Shown: positions 17,726-27,231, numbered from the stretch's first letter. The stretch is 64,000 bases of DNA from JBDKLC01 sp040384865 (GCA_040384865.1 JAZKIM010000006.1:3510-67509); one strand, 5' to 3'. The notes: generated by a model from the sequence alone, not told the origin. Translations and numbers: made by a program.

Positions 17726-18994
17726 TCAAAAAGTCAGCAGTTTTTTAAGCTTTTTATCATTTTTATGAGGACCGACAATAGCCAAATTTGCTTTTGAAGT
17801 TTGAAAAATGTCCAAAGCTGCCTGTCGCATCTGATTGACGCTAACCCCTTCTATACGTTTAGTAGACTCTTCGATAGAGCGGATCTTGCCGTGATAAAGT
17901 TCTTGAAAGGCGCACCGGTCTGCCACGGCATTTGAGGTCTCAAGACCAAGCACGAGTCCTGAAAGACGCATATTTTTACACCGTTGAAATTCCTCCTTGC
18001 CTGCTAATTCTTCTTTTATAAGCCTCAATTCAGTGACAATACCGTGAACCGCTTCTTCAAGACGATCATTTGCCACTCCGGCATATACCGAGAAAGTACC
18101 ACTTTCCATTCCCGCCTGAAAACTACTACCAATGTAATAACAAATACCAAGCTCTTCTCTCATCTTTTTAAACAAACGTGAACTTGAACTTTCACCGAGA
18201 ATAGTCGATAGTGCTGAAACGGCAGACTCCCTCTTATCAAACATGGTCGGCGCATGGAATGACAGCACAAAATGAGTCTGGTCAGTTTGCTTGTAATGGA
18301 TTTTTACCGACGCATCCTTTTGCTTAATGACAGTCGGCTGCAATGTAGGTCTCTTTGTTTTCTTTATTTGAGAAAACTGTTTTTTGATATGTTTTTCAAC
18401 AGTGGCACGATTGAAGGCTCCTGCAATGACGACAAGAGTATTTTCCACAGTGTAGTGCGTATTTCTATATCGAATGAGATCCTCTCGCGTAAATGAGTTC
18501 ACAGTTTTTTTGGTACCAATAATCTCCCGCCCTGCTGCCTGATCACCATACATCAATTCATCAATCACCTGCCCTACTTTTGCAGACGGATTGTCTTCAT
18601 ACATATTGATTTCTTGAATAACTACACCCTTCTCTTTTTCCATCTCAGATTCGGGAAAAATCGGATTTAGATATAGGTCTGAAATAATATCAACGAGTTC
18701 AACAGCATTCTTCTTGTGACCCTTCGCCCAGTAACCTGTCGAATACGCACCTGTAAATGCGTTATGGCGCGCACCAAGCATATCGAGCTCTTCTACAATA
18801 TGCATTGATGACGGTCGCGTGGTCGTCCCTTTGAAGCACATGTGTTCAAGAAAATGAGCCAAACCATTCTCTTCCTTCTTTTCGTACATAAGGCCTGTGC
18901 CGACAAGCACCATTACGGAGACAGCTTGAGTGTTTCGCATTGGAGCTAAAATATATCGAAAACCGTTCTTAAGCTTATGTTTAGTGAATTTCAT
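17726..18994 (-). CDS. M16 family zinc peptidase
   Basis: 422 aa, the usual single-chain length. The inverted zinc motif HFLEH (in LAHFLEHMCFKGT, residues about 47-59) and the downstream Glu in GVVIQEINMYED are intact, so it should be active. Mitochondrial-processing-peptidase/PqqL-like members cut short peptides or leader sequences. No signal peptide is seen. A single active subunit without an inactive partner gene next to it. Confidence 0.95.
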   Translation of the reverse strand: MKFTKHKLKNGFRYILAPMRNTQAVSVMVLVGTGLMYEKKEENGLAHFLEHMCFKGTTTRPSSMHIVEELDMLGARHNAFTGAYSTGYWAKGHKKNAVELVDIISDLYLNPIFPESEMEKEKGVVIQEINMYEDNPSAKVGQVIDELMYGDQAAGREIIGTKKTVNSFTREDLIRYRNTHYTVENTLVVIAGAFNRATVEKHIKKQFSQIKKTKRPTLQPTVIKQKDASVKIHYKQTDQTHFVLSFHAPTMFDKRESAVSALSTILGESSSSRLFKKMREELGICYYIGSSFQAGMESGTFSVYAGVANDRLEEAVHGIVTELRLIKEELAGKEEFQRCKNMRLSGLVLGLETSNAVADRCAFQELYHGKIRSIEESTKRIEGVSVNQMRQAALDIFQTSKANLAIVGPHKNDKKLKKLLTF

Positions 18995-19050
18995 ACGTCA
19001 TATGAGTGTACTCAAAATCAGAAGTAAATGAAAGCGTCATACACAAAATA

Positions 19051-19088
19051 CAAATGCCCACCGCCTCGAGAGAGACGGTGGGCATTGC
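19051..19088 (-). terminator. GC-rich hairpin terminator of the VOC gene
   Basis: AATGCCCACCG (19053-19063) pairs perfectly with CGGTGGGCATT (19076-19086). The minus strand then runs into TTGTATTTTGT. Much more GC-rich than surrounding spacer DNA. Confidence 0.85.
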
Positions 19089-19096
19089 AAAGAGCT

Positions 19097-19513
19097 CTAG
19101 GTCCGCAGAGGTTCAGGACGGTTGAAGTTGACCTTCAGCTCCACTCCACCCGGGATATGAAAGATGGCGAAATCCTGGGCACAAGGAGCGGGGCTGGTCA
19201 CGACCGGAATCGCACCGTTTTGAACCAAGTATTTGATCACTTCTTCGCGGTCAGCCCACTTTTTCGGGGTCGTCTGCAAAACCAGCAGGACACTGGCATT
19301 TTTTGCCCCGATGCCGAATTTGAAGAAGGTAACCTGTTGTCGCTCCGAAGGTTGCGCACCGTAAAGAATGACTGTTTTCCGCACAACAGGATCGTCTTCG
19401 GCATTCTGCAAGCCGGGAACAAATCCAAGGTGCGAACAGCAAAACGCCGAAGCCACCGCAGGGTCGATCGTTGGAATCTGAATTTCCAGCGGACCGAAGG
19501 AAGGTTTACTCAT
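19097..19513 (-). CDS. VOC-fold (glyoxalase/bleomycin-resistance-like) protein
   Basis: 138 aa. The pattern LEIQIPTIDPAVASAFCCSH then GFVPG resembles the start of a VOC module, and AIFHIPGGVELKVN resembles the usual D-P-[DG]-G-x-x-[IL]-E-[LF] ending. Metal ligands are not certain. GC content is visibly higher than the neighbouring M16 and glyQS genes, and the unit has its own strong terminator and an upstream small ORF. It is inserted between two core genes, which suggests transfer. Enzymatic role unknown. Confidence 0.6.
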   Translation of the reverse strand: MSKPSFGPLEIQIPTIDPAVASAFCCSHLGFVPGLQNAEDDPVVRKTVILYGAQPSERQQVTFFKFGIGAKNASVLLVLQTTPKKWADREEVIKYLVQNGAIPVVTSPAPCAQDFAIFHIPGGVELKVNFNRPEPLRT

Positions 19514-19519
19514 TGTGTA

Positions 19520-19606
19520 TCACCGCAAAGAACCTTCACCCCCGTCGAAGGGTGTTGGCCCTCGATTGTTTTGGTTTTGGTGGATCGCAATCTTTAGTTT
19601 AGCCAT
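19520..19606 (-). CDS. Small ORF (28 aa) translationally upstream of the VOC gene
   Basis: ATG at 19604-19606, stop TGA at 19520-19522, just 6 bases before the VOC ATG. The peptide starts MAKLKIAIHQNQNN and ends GGEGSLR. TAAGG lies 6 bases before its ATG, a better ribosome site than that of the VOC gene itself. It may be a real short protein or a leader peptide coupling translation to the VOC gene. Confidence 0.4.
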   Translation of the reverse strand: MAKLKIAIHQNQNNRGPTPFDGGEGSLR

Positions 19607-19657
19607 AGTGGCCTTACTTAAAGTGACGTGCGAAAACTGGCGTTATAATGCCACGAG

Positions 19658-21070
19658 TTAAATATTCTGTCCAATCTTTTCCGCAAGGTCTGCAATAGCC
19701 ACTCTCTCCTGCTTACCGGTGTCTCTATCACGCAAAGTCACGGCTCCATCTTTTTCAAGAGTATCAAAATCAATAGTCACACAGTAAGGAGTACCGATTT
19801 CATCCTGTCGTCGATATCGCTTACCAATATTTCCATTATCATCAAAAGCAACACGACCGAACTTTTTCTTTAGATCGGTAAAAACATCTCGAGCCTTCTC
19901 TATGAGTGCAGGCTTGTTCTTCAATAACGGAAATACAGCAACAAGCACTGGCGCAACCTTCGGAGAGAACCTTAGAAAAGTTCGCACCTCCCCCTTTTCT
20001 CCATCTTCAGCAACAGCAGAAAGGTCGTCTTCGTTATATGCATCTGAAATAATAGCAAGGAGTGTTCGTCCAACTCCAAATGTCGGCTCAATGCAGTGCG
20101 GAACAAATCGTTGCTTTGTCTCTTCGTCGAAATAGGATAAATCAACCTTACTAGCCTCAGTATGATTCTTCAAATCAAAGTCTGTTCTGTAAGCCAAACC
20201 CAACAATTCTTTTTGACCCATTGGAAAATCAAATTCAGTATCAACGCTGTGTTTTGAATAATGTGCTCTGTCGGCATCAGCAATATCAACTTGGTGAATC
20301 TTTTCCTTCGACAATCCGAGGTCGTCAACAAGAAAAGAAACCTGTTCCTTTTGGAAAGCATCGAAAATATCTTTCCATGCATCTGGTTTTACAAAATACT
20401 CAATTTCCATCTGTTCAAGCTCACGAACACGGAAGACGAAATCGCGTGGAGCAATTTCGTTTCGGAACGCCTTACCAATCTGCGCCATACCAAATGGCAA
20501 CTTTGGATGAAACGAGTCTACAATGTTCTTAAAGTTAACAAACATGCCTTGAGCTGTTTCCGGCCGTAAGTACGAAGTAGACGATTCATCCTCGGCGGCA
20601 CCTACGTGCGTCTTAAACATCATATTGAACTGTCGCACATCTCCAAGCGCGTTTCCTTCTGGACTTTTGATCCCCTTCTCCTTTATCAAAACATCCATCT
20701 GAATGAGCGTCATTCCCTTAGGATCCACGCCTGCGTCTTCAAGTAAATGGTCCGCTCGGTAACGTTTCTTTGTTTTTACGTCTTCAACCAAAGGATCAGC
20801 AAATCCGTCTACATGGCCAGATGCTTTCCATACATTTTGATTCATTAAAATAGCCGCGTCCATGCCGTACATATCTTCACGATCCGTCACGAATCGTTTC
20901 CACCACAAATTCTCTATATTCTTCTTAAGTGCCACTCCGAGCGGGCCGTAATCCCAAGTACCAGCAAGTCCACCATATATTTCAGACCCCTGATAGATGA
21001 AACCGCGTCGCTTGCAGAGCGAGATGATCTTCTCCATTTGAGACATGTTTGAGGTATTTTCTGTTGACAT
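19658..21070 (-). CDS. glyQS: Glycyl-tRNA synthetase, single-chain class II type
   Basis: 470 aa, the alpha2 type (archaeal/eukaryal/mycoplasma-like) rather than the two-subunit form. Class II motifs: GLAGTWDYGPLG near the N-terminus, RPETAQGMFVNF (motif 2 region) with FRNEIAPRDFVFRVRELEQMEIEYF, and EPTFGVGRTLLAI as motif 3. The C-terminal anticodon-binding domain includes APVLVAVFPLLKNKP and GKRYRRQDEIGTPYC. The start may instead be the ATG nine codons later (MSQMEKIISLC). Confidence 0.97.
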   Translation of the reverse strand: MSTENTSNMSQMEKIISLCKRRGFIYQGSEIYGGLAGTWDYGPLGVALKKNIENLWWKRFVTDREDMYGMDAAILMNQNVWKASGHVDGFADPLVEDVKTKKRYRADHLLEDAGVDPKGMTLIQMDVLIKEKGIKSPEGNALGDVRQFNMMFKTHVGAAEDESSTSYLRPETAQGMFVNFKNIVDSFHPKLPFGMAQIGKAFRNEIAPRDFVFRVRELEQMEIEYFVKPDAWKDIFDAFQKEQVSFLVDDLGLSKEKIHQVDIADADRAHYSKHSVDTEFDFPMGQKELLGLAYRTDFDLKNHTEASKVDLSYFDEETKQRFVPHCIEPTFGVGRTLLAIISDAYNEDDLSAVAEDGEKGEVRTFLRFSPKVAPVLVAVFPLLKNKPALIEKARDVFTDLKKKFGRVAFDDNGNIGKRYRRQDEIGTPYCVTIDFDTLEKDGAVTLRDRDTGKQERVAIADLAEKIGQNI

Positions 21071-21117
21071 AATAGGACAACTATACGGGTTTTGACTCTT
21101 TAAATCAATAAATGCTT

Positions 21118-23049
21118 TTATTGATTTACTACCTTGTCCTGTCCGTACTTATAAGCTGGATCTGTCTCAATCTGCGCATCTAATGACGCCTGAATATTTT
21201 CAACTATCGTATCCGTAAAATTATCTTTCCCCGCCACTCGCTGAGAATTCACTATGATAGGTGATTGTCCGAACTGACTGATACTTGGCTGGAAAGAAAT
21301 CTGAAATGCAAATTCTTTGGCACTTGAATTGTATCCCGTACCAGCTCCAATCTCTCCGATCGGCCAAGTGATCTCGCGTTTGTCGGCATTATAAACAACG
21401 CCAGGAGTCACTGGGTCTATAACACCAAGCCATTTTACATACGAAGGCAGAGTTGTGGTAAAAACTCCATCCTTTACTGTATTAAATGAATTAGAAACAC
21501 TTACCAATACGGTATAAGTAGAATCCTGATCAACAACTGGAGGCAGTGGACCTGTGTTCACGAAAGGACCAGCGGTGCGAACTAAACGAGTATTCATGAC
21601 CAGTCCAGACTGAATCTTTATTCTTCTAATAACAGTTGAGGTAATTTCCTCTGGCACTCTATTTTCATTAAGACGCTTTGCCCGAATCGTTAGCTCTAGA
21701 GAAATTTCAGGACGACGGAATGTCATGTTGTTTTGAATACTTGCAGGTAATGACGCAAAACCAAACTGAATACGACCAACCCCTCCAGGGGCAATTTCCT
21801 TCAAATCCTTTAAAGTAGTTCTGTCCCACAAAATCGTACTATCAATAGAGCGATAAAAACCTTCATCTCCAGTTACTACCCGCTTGTCCAACATGGCACC
21901 GGTAATCTTTGCTTCCAAAATTACATCGTTTACCGGCACGTCAAGATTGTTTTGCCAAGTTATTTCGCCACCAATTGCTTCGCCAGCATCAACAACGACA
22001 ACATCAGCTCCGTTGCCATTCAAAGAAATATCAGCACCAAGGAATGGTTCACGTACCGCAATACTGGCAGAAGTACTAACAAATACGGATTTAATAACGG
22101 TTGTATTCTGGGGATCTTCTGTTCCTGCCGAAAAGTTAAATACACGCTCGTCTTTATTCTGCCCGATAATGGTACCGACAATAGTAATCTCTCTTCGACC
22201 GCCAGGCTCAAGATCGCCAAGTGACCATGTATCAGTTCCTGAAAGAGGATCGGGGGTTGCCTTGAAGTATTTAAAACCAAAAGGGTAATCAACCTTAAGA
22301 AGCAATCCTTTAATGATGGAGGTTGAATTTGATACAAGCGTTACCTTAAATGTAGACACCTGATTTGCAGTCACTTCTCTGAGCGTATCTACAGTGAGAG
22401 TGACAGGAGATGAGCCGATGAAAATTGGATAGTCTTTAGTTTTGGTAAAGATACTATCTGAACCAGGCACACGGTATTCAAGCGTTACTTTAATATTTTT
22501 CTTTACATTTTCTTCACCAAACAAAATTGACTTTACTGTCTTGCGAATGGTTTGACCGGACTTAATCGTACCTACAGGGACACGATCAGTCACAAGAGAA
22601 GTCACCCCATCACCTTCCTCCCGAGTACCTTCGGGATATGTTACAACAAGGTCAGCTAAAATGAGCTCTGAATTATTATCATTCCTTATATCAATATCGA
22701 CAGAGAGCACTTCCCCTGCAGGGCTTGCAACGGGTCCGAGCATTTTTATGTCTATCTTGTCAGGAGAAACTACGTTGGAGCCATTGTAGAAGATATATGA
22801 TGAAGCGCTGGCCGCAAGAACAAAAAAAGCGACAGCACCTATAAGTACCTTCTTAAAGCCAGCACCAAAACCTGTATATTCATCATCCTTACCATATTCT
22901 ACTTTTGGAATTTCCTGGTCACCCACCCATGAATTATTAACTACAGGGGCATGAGGATGGAGCCGACCGCGATGCTGTTTTGGCGGTTCCTCGGTCTGTG
23001 AATAGAGTTTTTTCTTAAGTTGCTCGATACGACTGTCGTCTTGTGCCAT
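21118..23049 (-). CDS. Membrane-anchored large extracellular beta protein, unknown
   Basis: 643 aa. An N-terminal cytosolic part of about 65 residues is rich in Gln, Pro and His (MAQDDSRIEQLKKKLYSQ), followed by one membrane helix (about 68-90, KKVLIGAVAFFVLAASASSYIF). About 540 residues of beta-sandwich (DUF11/CARDB-like) sequence follow, with blocks such as GEVLSVDIDIRNDNNSELIL and VTLVSNSTSIIKGLLLKVDY. Similar architecture recurs in Parcubacteria. It lies between recO and glyQS on the same strand, 20 bases after recO starts its upstream neighbour. Probably an envelope structural protein. Confidence 0.7.
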   Translation of the reverse strand: MAQDDSRIEQLKKKLYSQTEEPPKQHRGRLHPHAPVVNNSWVGDQEIPKVEYGKDDEYTGFGAGFKKVLIGAVAFFVLAASASSYIFYNGSNVVSPDKIDIKMLGPVASPAGEVLSVDIDIRNDNNSELILADLVVTYPEGTREEGDGVTSLVTDRVPVGTIKSGQTIRKTVKSILFGEENVKKNIKVTLEYRVPGSDSIFTKTKDYPIFIGSSPVTLTVDTLREVTANQVSTFKVTLVSNSTSIIKGLLLKVDYPFGFKYFKATPDPLSGTDTWSLGDLEPGGRREITIVGTIIGQNKDERVFNFSAGTEDPQNTTVIKSVFVSTSASIAVREPFLGADISLNGNGADVVVVDAGEAIGGEITWQNNLDVPVNDVILEAKITGAMLDKRVVTGDEGFYRSIDSTILWDRTTLKDLKEIAPGGVGRIQFGFASLPASIQNNMTFRRPEISLELTIRAKRLNENRVPEEITSTVIRRIKIQSGLVMNTRLVRTAGPFVNTGPLPPVVDQDSTYTVLVSVSNSFNTVKDGVFTTTLPSYVKWLGVIDPVTPGVVYNADKREITWPIGEIGAGTGYNSSAKEFAFQISFQPSISQFGQSPIIVNSQRVAGKDNFTDTIVENIQASLDAQIETDPAYKYGQDKVVNQ

Positions 23050-23068
23050 ATAGGGAAATTATAACATA

Positions 23069-23713
23069 CTACAAATGACTCTCGCGAACCGCACGCACGA
23101 GCTCCTTTCGTGCCTGTTCACTATCACTCTTCATCATTTCTATTAATTCCACACTCCATTCATATTCCACCTTATTACCATCATTCATATCCCCTATGTT
23201 TTTATTTTTCTGAACAATATATTTATGAAAAGTCTCATCTGCTGCGGCATACCCAAGCACAGCGAGAATTCTTAGCGAAGCAATCAATTCAACAGCCTCA
23301 CTCGCCTCTTTAGTCTTCAGCAAATGCCTCTCCGAAAAACAAAAAGAAGCAAGGCTTGAAAGAATAGAGAAAAGATTGGGGTTTGGAGACTCTCCAACAA
23401 CCAATCTCTTTACTAATGCCAACACCCTAGCCATCATGATTCGGCCACCAACCGGAATTCGCCGGTCATACAAAGAAATAAGCTTACGAGCACTAGTTAC
23501 TCGCCACAACTCTTTGCCGCGCACTAAAGCAAGCGAAGCGAATGACAGATCTTGAAGTGACGACTTAAGTTTCGAGTGTTGTACACGCACCGACTGTGCC
23601 GCCGCATTCACCAATCCCAAATCAGCCGTAAAGAGAGTGACAAGCCTGTTTGCTTCACCGATGTCTTTGCTATCAATAATGAAGCCCTCTGTTTGATAGA
23701 TATGATATGACAC
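23069..23713 (-). CDS. recO: DNA repair protein RecO
   Basis: 214 aa. N-terminal OB fold: YQTEGFIIDSKDIGEANRLVTLFTADLG (positions 6-33), a classic RecO start. A helical C-terminal half follows. The zinc-binding cysteines of longer RecO proteins are absent. RecO helps load RecA on SSB-coated DNA. It starts 10 bases after the ileS stop on the same strand. Confidence 0.9.
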   Translation of the reverse strand: MSYHIYQTEGFIIDSKDIGEANRLVTLFTADLGLVNAAAQSVRVQHSKLKSSLQDLSFASLALVRGKELWRVTSARKLISLYDRRIPVGGRIMMARVLALVKRLVVGESPNPNLFSILSSLASFCFSERHLLKTKEASEAVELIASLRILAVLGYAAADETFHKYIVQKNKNIGDMNDGNKVEYEWSVELIEMMKSDSEQARKELVRAVRESHL

Positions 23714-23722
23714 GTGTTTTAC

Positions 23723-25477
23723 TTACCCTTTCTTGACTATATTAAACCTGAGCTTCATTCCATCAATGTCAATTTCTTGAGCCCCTTCTCCTACTTTTCC
23801 ATACTCAAAGACAGCAGCCTGTACAGCATAAGCAATCATGTCTCGATAGTTTTCAATTGTTTCCTTACCTACATCATCAGTTTCAATAGTAAGCACTATA
23901 TAATCAGACGGAGAAAGTTCCTCTTTCTTTCGTGTCTCTTGTATGGCGCGCATAAATTCACGGACTTGACCCTCAGCCTTAAGTTCAAGTGTAAGCTCTG
24001 TATCAATTTGGACAAGACTTCCCTTCTCAACCTTTTTAACATTCAATTCGTCAGCAATAATTTCAGCTAATTCAACAGAAAGCGTTGTTGAATCCGCATA
24101 TGTAAATGTTGCAAGTGGCTGACGAACTTTGATTCCCGCCTTCGAACGAAGCATTAATCCAGTTTCAACAAGCTTGCGAGCTGAAACCATGGACTCAATG
24201 AGAGTTGAATCAATTTCACCCGGTACTGGCCAGTTTTCAAGATGGACGCTTTCAACACCATCCACGCCTTTTACTTTCTGATACAAATCCTCCGCAATAA
24301 ACGGCACGAATGGGGCCATCACCTTCGCAAGGGTAACCAATATGTATCGTGTTGTTTCAAGAGCTGCCTGTTTGTCTACTTCATCTTCCGCCTTGAATCG
24401 GTCTCTAGACCGTCGAAGATACCATGTCGAAAGGTCATCGATAAAATCAGCGATTGGCCGTGAAGCGCGGTCTAGCTGATTTGTATCAAGAGAAGTGGTG
24501 ACTTCCAATATCAAAATGTTAAGTCGAGAAACCATCCATCTGTCTAACACGTGCTTACTCCCCGGCAATACTACCGAAGACTCCTCTTGAGGCGCATAGG
24601 TATTGTAAAATGTAAAGACATTCTCTAGTCGGTTGAAAAGCTTTTTATTTACCTCATCAAGAGCCTTCTCGGTGAAAGCCACCTCTTCACCACGAACAGC
24701 AGGAGAAGAGACAAGGAAATATCGAAGTGCATCAGCCCCATATTTTTCTACTGTAGGCATGAGATCGGGATAGTTCTGTAAACTCTTAGACATCTTCCGA
24801 CCATCCTCACCAAGGATGAGACCGTTGACGATGACACTTTTAAATGCAGAACGATCAAAAATAGATTTTGAGAGATTGAGAAGTGAATAAAACCAACCTC
24901 GAGTTTGATCCAGACCTTCAGCTATAAAATCTGCCGGAAAAAGTTTACTATTTGTGGCAAGCATCTCCTCTTTGTTTTCAAAAGGATAATGATTCTGAGC
25001 AAAAGACATAGAACCCGAGTCATACCAAACATCAAATACTTCAGGGATACGGCGCATCGTTTCGTCAATATCATTTTTCCATGTCACTTCATCGATATAT
25101 GGACGGTGAAGATCGAGTTCAAAACTTTCATTATGCGGAAGGGGCACAAATTTACATTCATGAACAGAACCTGTCGGATCAGAAATATCAGTCCAGCCAT
25201 GACGAACAAGGTCGCGTAAAGTCACACCATTTGCAATATTTATAGCTAAACGAAGTGGCAATCCATGCGTAACAATGAGAATGCGTGAGTCCACATGTTT
25301 TGCATCGATATCATAGAAAAATTCCCCTACGCGCCTTTTAACATCTTCAACAGATTCACCATCCGGCACCTTCTTGTAAAGATGTTCACTAATATCCTTA
25401 AAATATTCCGTGCGCTGACTCCAACTTCCCCCATCAAAATCTCCCGCATATATTTCCCGAATACGTTTGTCATACAC
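23723..25477 (-). CDS. ileS: Isoleucyl-tRNA synthetase, C-terminal fragment (broken gene)
   Basis: 584 aa in the frame that carries the last part of an embedded histidine-phosphatase domain (RIREIYAGDFDGGSW, ILIVTHGLPLRLAI), then the rest of IleRS: DLHRPYIDEV, VWYDSGSMSFAQ, KMSKS in GRKMSKSLQNYPDL, and the anticodon-binding helical domain. The ORF's ATG at 25477 is inside the phosphatase domain and is not a natural start. The frame is open upstream to about 25570, where it should join the N-terminal fragment. Charging tRNA-Ile is essential, so a sequencing/assembly error or a strain variant is likelier than true loss. Confidence 0.85.
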   Translation of the reverse strand: MYDKRIREIYAGDFDGGSWSQRTEYFKDISEHLYKKVPDGESVEDVKRRVGEFFYDIDAKHVDSRILIVTHGLPLRLAINIANGVTLRDLVRHGWTDISDPTGSVHECKFVPLPHNESFELDLHRPYIDEVTWKNDIDETMRRIPEVFDVWYDSGSMSFAQNHYPFENKEEMLATNSKLFPADFIAEGLDQTRGWFYSLLNLSKSIFDRSAFKSVIVNGLILGEDGRKMSKSLQNYPDLMPTVEKYGADALRYFLVSSPAVRGEEVAFTEKALDEVNKKLFNRLENVFTFYNTYAPQEESSVVLPGSKHVLDRWMVSRLNILILEVTTSLDTNQLDRASRPIADFIDDLSTWYLRRSRDRFKAEDEVDKQAALETTRYILVTLAKVMAPFVPFIAEDLYQKVKGVDGVESVHLENWPVPGEIDSTLIESMVSARKLVETGLMLRSKAGIKVRQPLATFTYADSTTLSVELAEIIADELNVKKVEKGSLVQIDTELTLELKAEGQVREFMRAIQETRKKEELSPSDYIVLTIETDDVGKETIENYRDMIAYAVQAAVFEYGKVGEGAQEIDIDGMKLRFNIVKKG

Positions 25478-27111
25478 AATCTTCGTCTTGTCATAGCCAA
25501 TAACCTCTGCAACAATTTCAGCGGTTTCTTTAGTTCGAAGAAAATCAGAAGTATAGATGACAACTGACCGTGGCGCATAACGAAAAATTCATTTCCTCGC
25601 CCCTCCTTTCGGATCTTTTCCTTTAATTCTTCAACTGAACTGATAAACTCAGTTTTTCCAGATGTTTCCCCCCTCCACACAGGAAGCGGTGATCCCCAAT
25701 ATCGGGATCTAGAAACTGCCCAATCGCGAGCCCCTTCAAGCCATTTACCAAAACGTCCTTCACCAATTTCTTTTGGCGTCCATGCAATTTTATTATTTTC
25801 TTCAACCAACCTATCTTTAAATTCGCTAACCCTTACAAACCATGACGAGGTGGCATAATTAAGAAGCGGCGTATTACATCTCCAACAGTGCGGATACGAG
25901 TGCGTATACTTTTCTTTTTTAAACAAAGGAGACGGGACTTTCCTGCCAAGATATTTTATCACCTCCACATCCCCCTTCTGGTGATCATCAATTGGCTTTG
26001 CGGCCTGGCCAGCAAAGTCAGTTACAGTGGAAACAAAGAGGCCATCTGGACCAATGTGGTGAATAACAGGAAGACTTTCTTTTCGAGCAAGCTTCATATC
26101 ATCTTCGCCGAAGGCAGGAGCAATATGAACAATACCTGTTCCGTCTTCTGCTGTTACAAAATCAGCTGCATAAATTTTCCAGGCATTAATACGACGCGCT
26201 TCAGCATCACCGAGAAGCGTGCCTGGAGTAACATAATATGGAAACACTGAAATGTATGATTTCCCTACAAGAGCCACACCCTTCACCTCTTCAAGGATTT
26301 CATACCCAGCAGGTACACCTTCTTGTCCAGCAGCACCTACTCCCGCAAAAACTTTTGGTAATAAATTCTTTGCCGCCCAATATTTAATACCTTCAAATTC
26401 CACCCTTGCGTAATCCAAATCAGGATTAACCGCGAGGGCAACATTACCAGGCAATGTCCACGGTGTGGTTGTCCAAGCTAATACATAGGTTCCAGGTTCA
26501 TCTATTAATTCAAATTTAACGAAAGCGGAGATATCAGTGATATCTTTATATCCCTGTGCCACTTCAAAGTTTGAAATGGAAGTCCCACATCGAGGACAAT
26601 ATGGCATGACCTTGTAGTCTTCATATACCAAACCTTTTTTATTGAGCTCGGCAAATGACCACATGACAGATTCCATGTATGAAGCATCCATGGTGCGGTA
26701 ATCATCATCCATATCAACCCATCGGCCAAGACGCGGAATAATTCTTTTCCACTCGTCGGCATATCTAAGAACGCTCTCCCGAGCTGCACGATTGAATTTC
26801 TCCACACCTACCTCTTCGATCTCTTTTTTGTTTTTAAGACCCATTTCCTTTTCGATCAAGTTTTCAATCGGCAATCCATGGCAATCCCATCCCCATCGGC
26901 GAGGAACATGGAATCCCTGCATAGTTTTATATCGAGGAATGACATCTTTTATAGTAGTCGGCAATACATGTCCGTAATGAGGTAAACCTGTTGCATAAGG
27001 TGGACCATCGTAGAATACAAAATTACCCTTCGGTGAAGGTTTATTCAAACTTTTCTGAAAAATATCATTTTCTTTCCAGAAAGCAAGGATTCGGTTTTCT
27101 CGTTCGTGCAT
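25327..27111 (-). CDS. ileS: Isoleucyl-tRNA synthetase, N-terminal fragment (broken gene)
   Basis: The ATG at 27111 (MHERENRILAFWKENDIFQK) begins a normal IleRS: PPYATGLPHYGHVLPTTIKD with HYGH in place of HIGH, WDCHGLPIE, the editing domain with AWTTTPWTLPGNVALAV and GTGIVHIAPAFGEDD, and SRSRYWGSPLPVW. After VEELKEKIRKEGRGNEFFVM the chain enters RHG, the histidine-phosphatase signature. At about 25565 the frame shifts and the remaining residues are out-of-frame noise. The C-terminal half continues in another frame (23723-about 25570). Confidence 0.85.
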   Translation of the reverse strand: MHERENRILAFWKENDIFQKSLNKPSPKGNFVFYDGPPYATGLPHYGHVLPTTIKDVIPRYKTMQGFHVPRRWGWDCHGLPIENLIEKEMGLKNKKEIEEVGVEKFNRAARESVLRYADEWKRIIPRLGRWVDMDDDYRTMDASYMESVMWSFAELNKKGLVYEDYKVMPYCPRCGTSISNFEVAQGYKDITDISAFVKFELIDEPGTYVLAWTTTPWTLPGNVALAVNPDLDYARVEFEGIKYWAAKNLLPKVFAGVGAAGQEGVPAGYEILEEVKGVALVGKSYISVFPYYVTPGTLLGDAEARRINAWKIYAADFVTAEDGTGIVHIAPAFGEDDMKLARKESLPVIHHIGPDGLFVSTVTDFAGQAAKPIDDHQKGDVEVIKYLGRKVPSPLFKKEKYTHSYPHCWRCNTPLLNYATSSWFVRVSEFKDRLVEENNKIAWTPKEIGEGRFGKWLEGARDWAVSRSRYWGSPLPVWRGETSGKTEFISSVEELKEKIRKEGRGNEFFVMRHGQLSSILLIFFELKKPLKLLQRLLAMTRRRLCMTNVFGKYMREILMGEVGVSARNILRILVNIFTRRCRMVNLLKMLKGA

Positions 27112-27179
27112 ATATATTTAACAGCGGCAAAGAGCCCTCGTTTGTAGCCATTATAGTAGCACCAACCTATATAAAATGG

Positions 27180-27213
27180 AAAAGGTCGTCCGGATTGTTA
27201 CCGGACGACCTCG
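27180..27213 (-). terminator. GC-rich hairpin terminator of the small secreted-protein gene
   Basis: AGGTCGTCCGG (27183-27193) pairs with CCGGACGACCT (27201-27211). On the minus strand TTTTCC and an A/T-rich stretch follow. It separates this unit from ileS. Confidence 0.85.
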
Positions 27214-27231
27214 TAAACAGAATGCTCAAGA

